Source: an uncultured Draconibacterium sp. (GTDB taxonomy: Bacteria; Bacteroidota; Bacteroidia; Bacteroidales; Prolixibacteraceae). Taken from it: 64,000 bases of DNA. Made by a program: the position numbers and the translations under genes. Within the stretch, counting starts at the first letter, position 1. Every line of letters begins with the position of its first letter. The notes under the pieces were generated by a model. It was not told the origin of the DNA, searched no databases, and saw nothing but the letters and a program-made list of their open reading frames with translations. The stretch is taken from assembly GCF_963677575.1 (NCBI RefSeq), contig NZ_OY782038.1, forward strand, positions 2,545,501 through 2,609,500, read 5' to 3'. This document shows, in pieces, positions 34,092 through 42,171 of the stretch.

Positions 34092-35552
34092 TTACGCTAC
34101 AACTGTTTCAGCTCTATTTCCGGCTTTATCAACAGTGACCAGCATAACATCTCCCGGCTTGTCTAGTGAAATACTAAACGGCTGGCTTTTTAACAACTGA
34201 GGTTTGTGCTCAACTTTACCCAGTAACACACCATCCTGCATAATTTCGTAATGCGATATTGGTTCTTCATCTGCCAGCGCGGTGTTCCAGGTTAATTTGC
34301 CATCCACCAATTTTGCATCGCGTGGAGGAGAAAGTTTCTCTTTCTCAATCACCTGAAAATAATTACTTCCCGGCTTCACACTTTTTGCCTGTTCTTCAAT
34401 ACGTTTTCGCTCGGCTGCACTCATCCCTTCTGGTGTTATTTGTGCCGCGTAGAAATTCTGTACCAACTGGCATTTCATCGGGTCATCATCAATTTGTCCA
34501 ATCCCTATGATCAGCGTGTGCACACCCGGTGTTGTCAGTGAATATTCAATAAGTGGCTTACTCGGCAATTCGTCGGTACCCACTTTGCGGAAAACATCGG
34601 CAGGCGTTTGCGACCAACGCGGCTCTTTATGATACATGGCAGCATCAGCAAAAACTTTCATACCAATAACTCCCATTCCTTTGGCTTCAGCAATCGGGAT
34701 GACATTGTTCTGCATGTTCATTTTGGTTTTGTCGTTGGCATTAATGGCTACCAACATGCCGTCTAAAATACCGTATTCATCGCGCTGAATCATATCCATC
34801 ATGGCCGGCGGATGCGCATGACCTGAAAATCCAATATGTTTGATCAGCTTTTCATTATTAGGATTCATTCCCGTTAGGTTGGTTCCATCACGCAAATCGC
34901 GAAGTGCCACCAATGCACCAAAATTACCGTCAGGATCGAGCGGAGTTTCCAGCCCTTCGTAAAGCACATCAACCTCTTCGGCATTATTCAAGGTATGGCA
35001 TAAAACCATATCGAGGTAGGCGCCATCCGGGTAATAACCTTCTCCATTTCCAAATAGCTGTGTTAACGACCGTTTTACATCATCAACCGCACACTGTACG
35101 TTCTCTCCGTTCGACCAGTTATTAATTCCTTCCCGCTCGGGCCAACCCTGTTTTCCCCAACGCATAGCCGTTTTACTTGTTAACCAGATCGATTTTCGCA
35201 GTGCTTCGTTGTAGCCTTCTTCGCCGGGAATCAGGCTTAACTGTTTAAAAGCCTTGTTATAATTCAGCTGGCTATCTGCATATAGGTTAGAAGTGTCAAA
35301 GTAGTTGATACCCAAATCAAATGCTTTGAGAATAATTTTTTCGGGTTCAACGTCGTCGGGAGTCCACTGAATAGACGCCTGCCCTCCAAGACCGAGCGTT
35401 GTGACATTAAAACCAAGCTTGCCAAAAGGGCGTTTCATTGGCTCCGGTAATTTTTCTGTATTACACGCACCAAGCGAAACAGCAGCTGTTGTGGCAGCCG
35501 ACACTTTTATAAAATCTCTTCGGGAAACGGGATACTTTTTTGATTTAGTCAT
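34092..35552 (-). CDS. Tat-exported aldo/keto reductase with C-terminal Ig/FN3-like extension
   Basis: A 486-residue protein starting with a twin-arginine signal (SRRDFIKVSAATTAAVSLGAC), which also ends in a Cys that could be lipidated. The body is an aldo/keto reductase barrel: KLGFNVTTLGLGG, NYFDTSNLYADSQ with the catalytic Asp/Tyr pair, SKTAMRWG (Lys), HIGFSGHAHP and GVIGMKVFADA. After about residue 410 there is a beta-rich tail (DGKLTWNTALADEEPISHYE and QPFSISLDKPGDVMLV) like a fibronectin type III or Ig domain. Folding in the cytoplasm before Tat export fits an NADP-using enzyme. TatC is encoded at 53291. The substrate is unknown; in this phylum such proteins often act on sugars. Confidence 0.88.
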   Translation of the reverse strand: MTKSKKYPVSRRDFIKVSAATTAAVSLGACNTEKLPEPMKRPFGKLGFNVTTLGLGGQASIQWTPDDVEPEKIILKAFDLGINYFDTSNLYADSQLNYNKAFKQLSLIPGEEGYNEALRKSIWLTSKTAMRWGKQGWPEREGINNWSNGENVQCAVDDVKRSLTQLFGNGEGYYPDGAYLDMVLCHTLNNAEEVDVLYEGLETPLDPDGNFGALVALRDLRDGTNLTGMNPNNEKLIKHIGFSGHAHPPAMMDMIQRDEYGILDGMLVAINANDKTKMNMQNNVIPIAEAKGMGVIGMKVFADAAMYHKEPRWSQTPADVFRKVGTDELPSKPLIEYSLTTPGVHTLIIGIGQIDDDPMKCQLVQNFYAAQITPEGMSAAERKRIEEQAKSVKPGSNYFQVIEKEKLSPPRDAKLVDGKLTWNTALADEEPISHYEIMQDGVLLGKVEHKPQLLKSQPFSISLDKPGDVMLVTVDKAGNRAETVVA

Positions 35553-35632
35553 GACAGGTAGAATTTGATTTCTATAAAATTAATTGAAATCTATCGAACT
35601 ACCTAGCGTTAAGGCAATTCTTAAGTTTCGGG

Positions 35633-35711
35633 TACGTCATTCCGTCCTTCAGCTGACGGATTCGGAATCTCTATTATTTAAAAGATGCTGAAATAAATTC
35701 AGCATGACGTA
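35633..35711. repeat. Palindromic intergenic repeat upstream of the aldo/keto reductase
   Basis: Outer arms TACGTCAT / ATGACGTA (35633-35640, 35704-35711) enclose two further stems: 35641-35646 with 35655-35660, and 35687-35692 with 35698-35703 (GCTGAA/TTCAGC). The 79-bp unit has the build of dispersed REP/MITE-like elements seen in Bacteroidota. It lies between two minus-strand genes. Confidence 0.7.
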
Positions 35712-35778
35712 ACAAAATCATATAGTCGACTTAACACCAGTCTGCTCCAAAACCACGTTAGCAGAAAACCGAACGACA

Positions 35779-37410
35779 CTAATAACTTACAAAACCTGCA
35801 AGGGCATAAACCAGGGCAGCCTGCCAGTTTATTGCAATTTCGTTTTTACTGTACGATGCTTCTTTATCCTCCCAATCAGTTGCCGAATGGCCGCCGCCAA
35901 CAAGATATCCCGGCCACGGCGCATCAATTTTATCGGCTCCCGAACGTCGATCGTGCGGATGCATTGGAGGATTGATTCCCAAACCGGTTACATATGATCG
36001 ATTGTAATAATTCTTCCCAAAAATATGATCGACAATACCAATGGCTGCCAGTTTGTATTTTGGGTTTGGCTGAATAAGATTTGCAACCTGTAAGTTTACG
36101 GTCTGGCGTGCAACCGTTCCGTTGCATCCCCAGTAATACCTGCCACCAAGCGCACGCGAATATACATCAGTTTTTCCCTTTTCAACGATGGCATTGGCAT
36201 TGGCAACAATATTCTTTTTTATCGTTTTTTCCACCTCCGTATTCTTCCCCTTGTGTGAAGAAAGTGCGTAGGTATACATCGCCAGGTTCGATACATTTTG
36301 CCAGTCCCAGTCTTCTTTTACCTCATAATCGATTGCTGCTGCCCGTTTTTCAAAATCGTGCAAACAGCTTTCATCGCCTGTCGTTGCCCAAAGCTCGGCA
36401 GCAGCCCATAAACGATCATCCTCATCTTTCGACTGGTAACCTCCGGTTTCAAAATCACCTTGCTCGAAACGTTTGTACTCCGGATTCTCCTGCAGAAAAC
36501 GATAACTCACCCACGCCGCATCCAGACATTTTTGGGCGTAAGCAACGTCGTACGGCTTAAAGTACCGTGCAGCCATAGCCATTATCCCCACAAAATCAGC
36601 CGTTGCTGCCGAACTCCAATCGGTAAAGTATCGTTTTGCATCATCGTCGCTGGCCATTATAAATCCGGGAAAACTGGTACGTGTTAGTTTATGCGAAACC
36701 CTGCCCGAGCCATCGGGATATTGCATTTTTAAAATCCAGTCGGTTTCCCATTTTAACTCTTGCAGAAAATCGGGAAATCCGGGCGCTGTTTCAGGAATAT
36801 CCAAATCCATTTTTTCCAGTTGTGGTTGAAAATGTTCCCAGGCATAAAACAAAACGCCCATGGAAATTCCGGCATTTACGACATATTTTCCATGATCGCC
36901 GGCATCGTGCCAACCACCCGTTCCATCGCGTTTCGAACCTTTCGTTCCAATATAATCTTCATACGCATCATCAAGGTGACAAGCATCCTGATGATAATGA
37001 TTGCCGGCAAACTCGCCATCAACGGGCATTCCGCAGCGCCATAAATAAAAGGCACGCATACTTGTTACAGCTGCAAAATTAAATGCATCCGATGCTATTT
37101 TAAACTCATCCGATTGCCCAACTCCAGGTATCTTTAAATAATAATTTCCGGGCTTTTGAAAGCCGGAAAAATCAACGTTCCACACTTCCTGATCAACATC
37201 CTTCTGGTAGGCCGGACCTGTGGTTTTGCCTTCAAAAACAAGGTTGCCGGTATCAATTGAAACGACTTTAAAAGAAGTGCAGGATTTCGGTACAACAGCT
37301 GTTTTAGGGCCATCAGTAAGAAAACCCAACGAGTTTAAATGGATGTTTTGTGCGAACAGCGATGAGATAATGCCCAGGCAAAAGAGCACAAAAAGAACAG
37401 GCTTCTTCAT
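35779..37410 (-). CDS. Glycoside hydrolase family 9 endoglucanase (cellulase)
   Basis: A 543-residue secreted enzyme with a signal peptide (MKKPVLFVLFCLGIISSLFA). An N-terminal Ig-like CelD_N domain (about 22-105) precedes the GH9 (alpha/alpha)6 barrel. Catalytic residues are all present: Asp169 and Asp172 in GGWHDAGDHGKY, the signature His484 in HPHDRRSG, and the proton donor Glu524 in SYSKNEIAINWQAAL. GH9 enzymes hydrolyse beta-1,4-glucans such as cellulose or mixed-linkage glucan. There is no SusCD pair, regulator or cellulose-binding module next to it. It is therefore an orphan glucanase, perhaps for oligosaccharides in the periplasm. The product range cannot be read from sequence. Confidence 0.95.
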   Translation of the reverse strand: MKKPVLFVLFCLGIISSLFAQNIHLNSLGFLTDGPKTAVVPKSCTSFKVVSIDTGNLVFEGKTTGPAYQKDVDQEVWNVDFSGFQKPGNYYLKIPGVGQSDEFKIASDAFNFAAVTSMRAFYLWRCGMPVDGEFAGNHYHQDACHLDDAYEDYIGTKGSKRDGTGGWHDAGDHGKYVVNAGISMGVLFYAWEHFQPQLEKMDLDIPETAPGFPDFLQELKWETDWILKMQYPDGSGRVSHKLTRTSFPGFIMASDDDAKRYFTDWSSAATADFVGIMAMAARYFKPYDVAYAQKCLDAAWVSYRFLQENPEYKRFEQGDFETGGYQSKDEDDRLWAAAELWATTGDESCLHDFEKRAAAIDYEVKEDWDWQNVSNLAMYTYALSSHKGKNTEVEKTIKKNIVANANAIVEKGKTDVYSRALGGRYYWGCNGTVARQTVNLQVANLIQPNPKYKLAAIGIVDHIFGKNYYNRSYVTGLGINPPMHPHDRRSGADKIDAPWPGYLVGGGHSATDWEDKEASYSKNEIAINWQAALVYALAGFVSY

Positions 37411-37514
37411 TTTGTGGTTTTATTGATTTAGGCTACTAAGATATAAAATTAGCTTATTGTTTAAAAGACAATATCCAAAGCAGCAAAGGTAATTTCTGCA
37501 ATAACGACTATGTA

Positions 37515-37619
37515 ATGTCAAGAAACGACTGCTTCAGGTCGAGAAATGACCACTTGATGTCAAGAAATGAGTGCTTAATATCAAGAAATAACCTCTTGAA
37601 GTTGAGAAATAAGTTCTAC
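37515..37619. repeat. Five tandem copies of a degenerate 21-bp repeat
   Basis: Contiguous units start at 37515, 37536, 37557, 37578 and 37599. Each has the shape A-x-GTC-A/G-AGAAATGA followed by about seven variable bases. The period is exactly seven codons. On the plus strand an ATG at 37515 opens a 36-codon frame (stop 37623-37625) with recurring SRN tripeptides. On the minus strand a frame without a start codon reads as repeated FLDIK-x-S heptads. It lies between the GH9 gene and the decayed peptidase. I treat it as a repeat; translation is not established. Confidence 0.85.
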
Positions 37620-37625
37620 TACTAA

Positions 37626-38277
37626 GGAAATGTGCCATCGGGCTGTACTTATAATAGTTCCTATAGAGGGCATATGCCGGCAGGTTGTGGGGCAATTCTA
37701 CAATAGATACATGGTTCGAAATGATTTTGATTATAATGCTTTATACGCTCAACCCGAAATAACTATGAGCAGCCCTTCCAGTTTAAGAAGTGAAGTGGCC
37801 GATTTTGTCTCGACTGTCGGTGAATTATATGATTCGCAGTATGATTGTAATGGTACATTAACATTATTGGAAGATGTAGAGGATGTTTTCCAAAGCTTTT
37901 TGGGATGGTCCTATGGTGGTGGTATTAATAGTGAGATTGATTTTGAAACAGGGAACCTGGATGCATGTCGGGTGTTTGGTTCTTTTATGCACCATGATCT
38001 TATATTATCAAGAGGTACGGCGTATTCAGGAGGTGGACATGCTTTCTTATATTCAGGAATGGTTTATCACATGTACCTTGATGATTATTCAATGAAAAGC
38101 CTTGACCAACTTTATGTTAATTGGGGGTGGAATGGAAGCTCAAACGGGTATTATGCTTTTAGTAATTCAGGTGGTAATTATGACTATTACAGACAACATG
38201 TTTATATAGAACCTTTTGGTAATCCCGGATGTCAAGGTACTGGCGGAGGAGGAGGTATAGCATCTGTGGGGCAGTAA
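37626..38277 (+). pseudogene. Decayed C10 (streptopain-like) peptidase
   Basis: The C-terminal half of a papain-fold C10 peptidase is readable in the frame of 37630-38277: DYNALYAQPE, catalytic-His region GGGHAFLYSGM, and VNWGWNGSSNGYYAF. The catalytic cysteine region is present only in a different frame (about 37629-37704), which reads SGCTYNSSYRGHMPAGCGAILQ and then hits a stop. The helix that should follow the cysteine (usually AMAQIMKYW) is missing, and no signal peptide or prodomain is upstream, because a stop lies at 37623. So there is a large 5' loss, a small deletion and a frameshift. The 215-codon open frame alone cannot make an active protease. A good terminator still follows. Confidence 0.8.
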
Positions 38278-38292
38278 TATATATAATAAAAA

Positions 38293-38318
38293 GGCAGGAA
38301 AAATTTCCTGCCTTTTTT
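38293..38318. terminator. Bidirectional terminator between C10 remnant and lipoprotein gene
   Basis: GGCAGGAAA at 38293-38301 pairs with TTTCCTGCC at 38304-38312; A-rich before and six T after. It serves the plus-strand remnant and the convergent minus-strand lipoprotein gene, whose stop is two bases further on. Confidence 0.85.
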
Positions 38319-38319
38319 A

Positions 38320-38784
38320 TCATCTTCTTTCTTGGATAATTGTCAATTTATGTGAATTATTTCTGTTTGTTCCAAACCAAAAGATAAATTCTCGTTCCTG
38401 ACTACTAGTATTCTCTGAAACACTTACTTTAATCCGCTTAGGATTCTTTTGTAATTTTTCAATATAGAAATCTTCCTTTCTCATTACGTTTGAAGGAATA
38501 TTGGCATTATGTATTGTTTGAAGCTCATTTTCATATGTTGTGGTGTCATTTCCAATAATAAGCTGTACTCCATCTATCCAATATTCTGAGATTCTTGTTG
38601 TGATGATTTTCTCAAAATATTTGTAATTAGTATTAAGAAGAGTTTCTGATAGCCCTAGTTCTATATAGCTTCCATTAGTATAATTTTCAGGGATAGTGTT
38701 ATCCATTTCTTTATCTTCATTACATCCTAAACTGATGGATAATAAAGATATCATTATAAAGACTAAAAAATAATTTGGTTTCAT
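38320..38784 (-). CDS. Hypothetical lipoprotein
   Basis: A 154-residue protein with a clear lipoprotein signal (MKPNYFLVFIMISLLSISLG, lipidated Cys21). The mature part is beta-rich; the end, SENTSSQEREFIFWFGTNRNNSHKLTIIQER, resembles the last strands of BACON/Ig-like domains. I do not recognise the family with confidence. It faces the decayed C10 peptidase across one terminator. In some Bacteroidota, C10 peptidases have small exported inhibitors encoded nearby, so it could be the orphaned inhibitor of the lost protease; that is inference from position only. Confidence 0.6.
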   Translation of the reverse strand: MKPNYFLVFIMISLLSISLGCNEDKEMDNTIPENYTNGSYIELGLSETLLNTNYKYFEKIITTRISEYWIDGVQLIIGNDTTTYENELQTIHNANIPSNVMRKEDFYIEKLQKNPKRIKVSVSENTSSQEREFIFWFGTNRNNSHKLTIIQERR

Positions 38785-39171
38785 TTTGTTTTTTATATAA
38801 TGATGATTTTATATCTATTATGGTTGCGTCTTTTTTTGAAAAAATTGAAAAAAATATTTCTAATCACAAGTTACCCTTACCTTTGTATTATGAAACTGAA
38901 ATTTACAGTATCGATGAAGCTTTTCTTCCCCTGGTTGGCACGGATTTCCCCCAGCTGGCGCGATTTTGTAAATCGAGTCTCAGCCAGTAAGGCTGAAAAG
39001 GTTAAACAGCGTTTTTTGTTAATCAGTGATAGTCTCACTTGGAGTGAGACCATCACCAAGTTGCAACACTGAATCCCAAAATTATTCTGCGCTAATCAGC
39101 GAAATCTGCGAGCCATCTCTTTTCAGCGAAAATCAGCAAAATCAGAATCATCAGCGTTCCAAAACAAGAGC
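38785..39171. other. 387-bp gene-poor region with inverted repeats
   Basis: No convincing gene. It contains a stem at 38980-38985 with 38991-38996 (TCAGCC/GGCTGA). A larger one pairs 39026-39039 with 39043-39056 (GTCTCACT/AGTGAGAC core, one mismatch). Stretches near 39090-39150 repeat the theme AATCAGCGAAAATC several times. Short overlapping frames on the plus strand up to 39072 end in peptide sequence but lack a start context. It looks like debris of dispersed repeats between the lipoprotein gene and yifB. Confidence 0.45.
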
Positions 39172-40710
39172 TTACCCTCCCCAGTTCTCCCGATCCAGAC
39201 TACGGTAGTGAATGGCTTCCGAAAGATGATCGGCCTGAACATTTTCTTCTCCTTCGAGATCGGCAATGGTACGCGACACTTTTAAAATACGGTCGTAAGC
39301 ACGGGCCGAGAGACCGAGCCTATCCATGGCATTTTTAATCAGGTTATTGCTTTCATTGCCTAGCACTACATATTCGCGTATCAGTTTCGAAGTCATTTGG
39401 GCATTGGCGTAGATACCTTGATGCTCCGCAAATCGTTTCTCCTGAATTTTACGGGCTTTCAACACTCTTTCGCGAACAGCCTCACTATTCTCCGAAGACT
39501 CCATTTCTGACAATTTCTTGAAAGGTACAGGAACAACTTCCAGGTGAATATCAATGCGATCGAGCAGCGGCCCTGAGATTTTATTAAGGTATTTCTGCAC
39601 CACTCCCGGCGCACAAACACACTCTTTTGTTGGGTGATTGTAATAACCGCACGGACATGGATTCATGGAAGCCACCAGCATAAAACTTGCGGGGTACTCC
39701 ACCGAGAACTTGGCTCGCGAAATGGTAATATTCCGGTCTTCCAATGGCTGTCGCATCACTTCTAAGACTGTCCGTTTAAATTCAGGTAATTCGTCCAAAA
39801 ACAAAACGCCGTTGTGTGCCAAACTAATTTCTCCCGGTTGTGGATAGTTTCCGCCACCAACAAGTGCCACATCCGAAATGGTGTGGTGTGGACTTCGAAA
39901 CGGCCGCCGAGTCATCAACGAAGTTTCTTTATCAATCTTTCCAACTACCGAATGAATCTTAGTGGTTTCCAGTGCTTCTTTTAACGAAAATGGTGGAAGC
40001 ACTGTAGGAATTCGTTTCGCCAACATTGTCTTCCCCGATCCGGGAGGCCCGACCAAAATTATATTATGAGAACCCGCTGCCGCGATCTCCAGTGCACGTT
40101 TTACATTTTCCTGTCCTTTTACATCCGAAAAATCCAATGGATTATTATTGACTTGAGCGTAGAACTCAGCCCTTGTATCGATTACCGTTTGTTCGAGGCT
40201 TCCTTCGCCATTTAAAAAGTCGATAACTTCGGTGATATTCTCGGCTCCGAAAACTTTTAAGCGATCAACAACAGCTGCTTCGCGTGCATTTTGTTTGGGC
40301 AAAATCAAGCCTTCAAATTCTTCCGCACGGGCATTAATAGCAATAGGCAAAACTCCTTTTATGGGCTGCAAAGTTCCATCGAGCGAAAGTTCACCCATTA
40401 AAACATACTTCGATAATTTATCGGAATTAATTTGACCCGATGCAGCCAAAACAGCAGCAGCCAGCGGCAAATCGTAAGCCGATCCTTCTTTACGAATGTC
40501 GGCCGGAGCCATATTAATGATGATTTTCTTTTTGGGCCATTTGTAACCATTTAACCGCAACGCCGATTCAATACGTTGCTGACTCTCTTTTACCGCACTG
40601 TCGGGCAAGCCAACAAGCAAGAATTTAATTCCGGTGGTTACATCAACTTCAATGGTAATGGTTGTGGCATCGATTCCAAAAACTGCGCTTCCGAAGGTTT
40701 TAACTAACAT
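39172..40710 (-). CDS. YifB/ComM-family Mg-chelatase-like AAA+ ATPase
   Basis: A 512-residue AAA+ protein of the YifB/ComM family. ComM is a branch-migration helicase that helps integrate DNA during natural transformation. The N-terminal ChlI-like domain (MLVKTFGSAVFGIDA, GLPDSAVKESQQRIESAL, INMAPADIRKEG, YDLPLA) is followed by the ATPase with Walker A GPPGSGKTML and Walker B VLFLDELPEF. A loop with cysteines (NPCPCGYY, CVCAPG) follows. The C-terminal lid domain ends AIHYRSLDRENWGG. Length and order match the family. It is divergent from the threonine/serine exporter pair and not in an obvious operon. Confidence 0.93.
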   Translation of the reverse strand: MLVKTFGSAVFGIDATTITIEVDVTTGIKFLLVGLPDSAVKESQQRIESALRLNGYKWPKKKIIINMAPADIRKEGSAYDLPLAAAVLAASGQINSDKLSKYVLMGELSLDGTLQPIKGVLPIAINARAEEFEGLILPKQNAREAAVVDRLKVFGAENITEVIDFLNGEGSLEQTVIDTRAEFYAQVNNNPLDFSDVKGQENVKRALEIAAAGSHNIILVGPPGSGKTMLAKRIPTVLPPFSLKEALETTKIHSVVGKIDKETSLMTRRPFRSPHHTISDVALVGGGNYPQPGEISLAHNGVLFLDELPEFKRTVLEVMRQPLEDRNITISRAKFSVEYPASFMLVASMNPCPCGYYNHPTKECVCAPGVVQKYLNKISGPLLDRIDIHLEVVPVPFKKLSEMESSENSEAVRERVLKARKIQEKRFAEHQGIYANAQMTSKLIREYVVLGNESNNLIKNAMDRLGLSARAYDRILKVSRTIADLEGEENVQADHLSEAIHYRSLDRENWGG

Positions 40711-40838
40711 AAACGGGGATATTATTGATAATAGCTAAAATTAATGATTTTACCCGACATTAAAAACTGTATTGTTTACTGAATATTACTTTCATTTCCT
40801 ACATCAGAATAATTTCCGGCAAGTTGCAAGAATGCACT

Positions 40839-40846
40839 ACTTTTGC
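40839..40846 (+). promoter_or_regulatory. Candidate -7 box upstream of thrE-like genes
   Basis: TACTTTTG matches the TAnnTTTG consensus 32 nt before the ATG at 40879. The -33 position (about 40814-40819) is only a weak TTTCC. Confidence 0.45.
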
Positions 40847-40878
40847 AATTGAATCGAATTAAACATTGAATTAGCAGA

Positions 40879-41646
40879 ATGAAATCTTCAGGAACAAATG
40901 CTCAATCAGCAGGGAACACGCTTTTAGAGATCGGGGCATTATTAATGAGTTCAGGAGCCAGTACACACCGTACCCGCGTTACTATGAAACGAATTGCCAA
41001 AAGCCTCGGGTATGGAATTGAATTGCTTATTACACAGCGGGCTTTAATGCTGACAATTATTGAAAAAGATCAGCAGTATTTCTTTAGCCGCATGAAACGA
41101 ATCTCGCCGCTACACCCGAATTTTAAAATGGTAAGCGGAATCAGCCATTTGAGCTGGAATGTGAAAGAACAAAACTGGGGAATTGAACAGATTAAGGAGG
41201 AATTACGACGACTAAAAGCCTTGCCACATTATCCGCGATGGTTGCTTTTAGTAATGGTTGGTGCTGCCGGAGCAGGCTTTTGTAATCTTTTTGGTGGAGA
41301 TGCAATAAACATGGGAGTTTCATTTATTGCCACAGTTGCAGGGCTTTTCGCCCGCCAGGAAGCTGCCCGTAAGAATTTTAACCCCTACCTCTGTGTATTT
41401 TTTGCGGCATTGGTCGCATCATTTATTGCAGGGTTATCGGAACATTTCAAAATTGGCAGCGAGCCTGAGAAAGCAGTTGCAACCTCGGTACTTTTTCTCG
41501 TTCCCGGAATACCACTTATTAATTCAGTAACAGATATGATCGACGGGAATATTCAAAACGGAGTTGTTCGGGCGATCAACGGATTGATAATTGCATTTGC
41601 CATCGCATTAGGACTTTTTACCTCTAAAATGATTTTAAATTTCTGA
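40879..41646 (+). CDS. Threonine/serine exporter, large subunit (ThrE N-terminal domain, DUF1212)
   Basis: A 255-residue membrane protein carrying the cytoplasmic ThrE/YjjP domain and about five hydrophobic segments. The cytoplasmic part reads LLMSSGASTHRTRVTMKRIAKSLGYGIELLIT, including the family's G-A-x-T-x-R motif. The membrane part includes VPGIPLINSVTDMIDGN near the end. ThrE exports threonine and serine by proton exchange; in two-gene versions the second protein supplies the remaining helices. The next gene starts one base after this stop, so the halves are co-translated. Confidence 0.88.
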   Translation: MKSSGTNAQSAGNTLLEIGALLMSSGASTHRTRVTMKRIAKSLGYGIELLITQRALMLTIIEKDQQYFFSRMKRISPLHPNFKMVSGISHLSWNVKEQNWGIEQIKEELRRLKALPHYPRWLLLVMVGAAGAGFCNLFGGDAINMGVSFIATVAGLFARQEAARKNFNPYLCVFFAALVASFIAGLSEHFKIGSEPEKAVATSVLFLVPGIPLINSVTDMIDGNIQNGVVRAINGLIIAFAIALGLFTSKMILNF

Positions 41647-41647
41647 T

Positions 41648-42136
41648 ATGATAGTACTCGAAATACTCACAAAAGCTTTTTGGTCGGGAATTGCAGCCGT
41701 AGGTTTTGCCATTCTTTTTAATGTGCCAAAACGCACGCTCTTTCCCATTGGAGCCATGGGAGCAATTGGCGGATTTATAAAATTTGGCAGTATGTTTTTG
41801 GGAGTCGAAATTGTTTTTGCATCGTTTATCGGAGCTACAATCATAGGAATTATCAGCATACAAATGGCCCACCTGAAAAAAAGTCCTCCACTGATTTTTT
41901 CCATCCCCGGCGTAATTCCAATGGTTCCCGGAGCATTCGCCTACCGAATGATGTTAGGATTTATTGCATTAATTGATCTTGAGGACAAAGACGTTTATAT
42001 ACAAACACTTATCGACACCGCTAACAACGGTGCAAAGATGATTTTCATACTTATTTCGCTGGCCATTGGCGTATCAATACCAATGCTGATTAGTAGAAAA
42101 GAATCGATAAAAAAGTTGAAGAAGACTACGAATTAA
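41648..42136 (+). CDS. Threonine/serine exporter, small subunit (ThrE C-terminal domain, DUF3815)
   Basis: A 162-residue protein with about five membrane segments, matching the second half of ThrE (YjjB type): ILFNVPKRTLFPIGAMGAIGGFIKF, IGIISIQMAHLKKSPPLIFSIPGVIPMVPGAFAYRM with the conserved P-G-V-I-P-x-V-P-G motif. It begins one base after the large-subunit stop. Together the two proteins make one transporter that would be a single polypeptide in Corynebacterium. A short inverted repeat without a T-run follows the stop. Confidence 0.88.
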   Translation: MIVLEILTKAFWSGIAAVGFAILFNVPKRTLFPIGAMGAIGGFIKFGSMFLGVEIVFASFIGATIIGIISIQMAHLKKSPPLIFSIPGVIPMVPGAFAYRMMLGFIALIDLEDKDVYIQTLIDTANNGAKMIFILISLAIGVSIPMLISRKESIKKLKKTTN

Positions 42137-42171
42137 AGCGTCGTAGTTCGAAAGGCAAAAGCGAATTTCAA

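Noticed and set aside
37515..37619. CRISPR array
   Set aside because: The units are contiguous 21-mers with no spacers, and no cas gene is nearby.
37630..38277. Intact small C10-like protein
   Set aside because: Although the frame is 215 codons long, the catalytic cysteine lies in another frame and the signal and prodomain are absent, so a pseudogene fits better.
38800..39072. 90-codon plus-strand frame
   Set aside because: Overlapping frames on both strands, poor start context and inverted repeats inside it suggest repeat debris rather than a gene.
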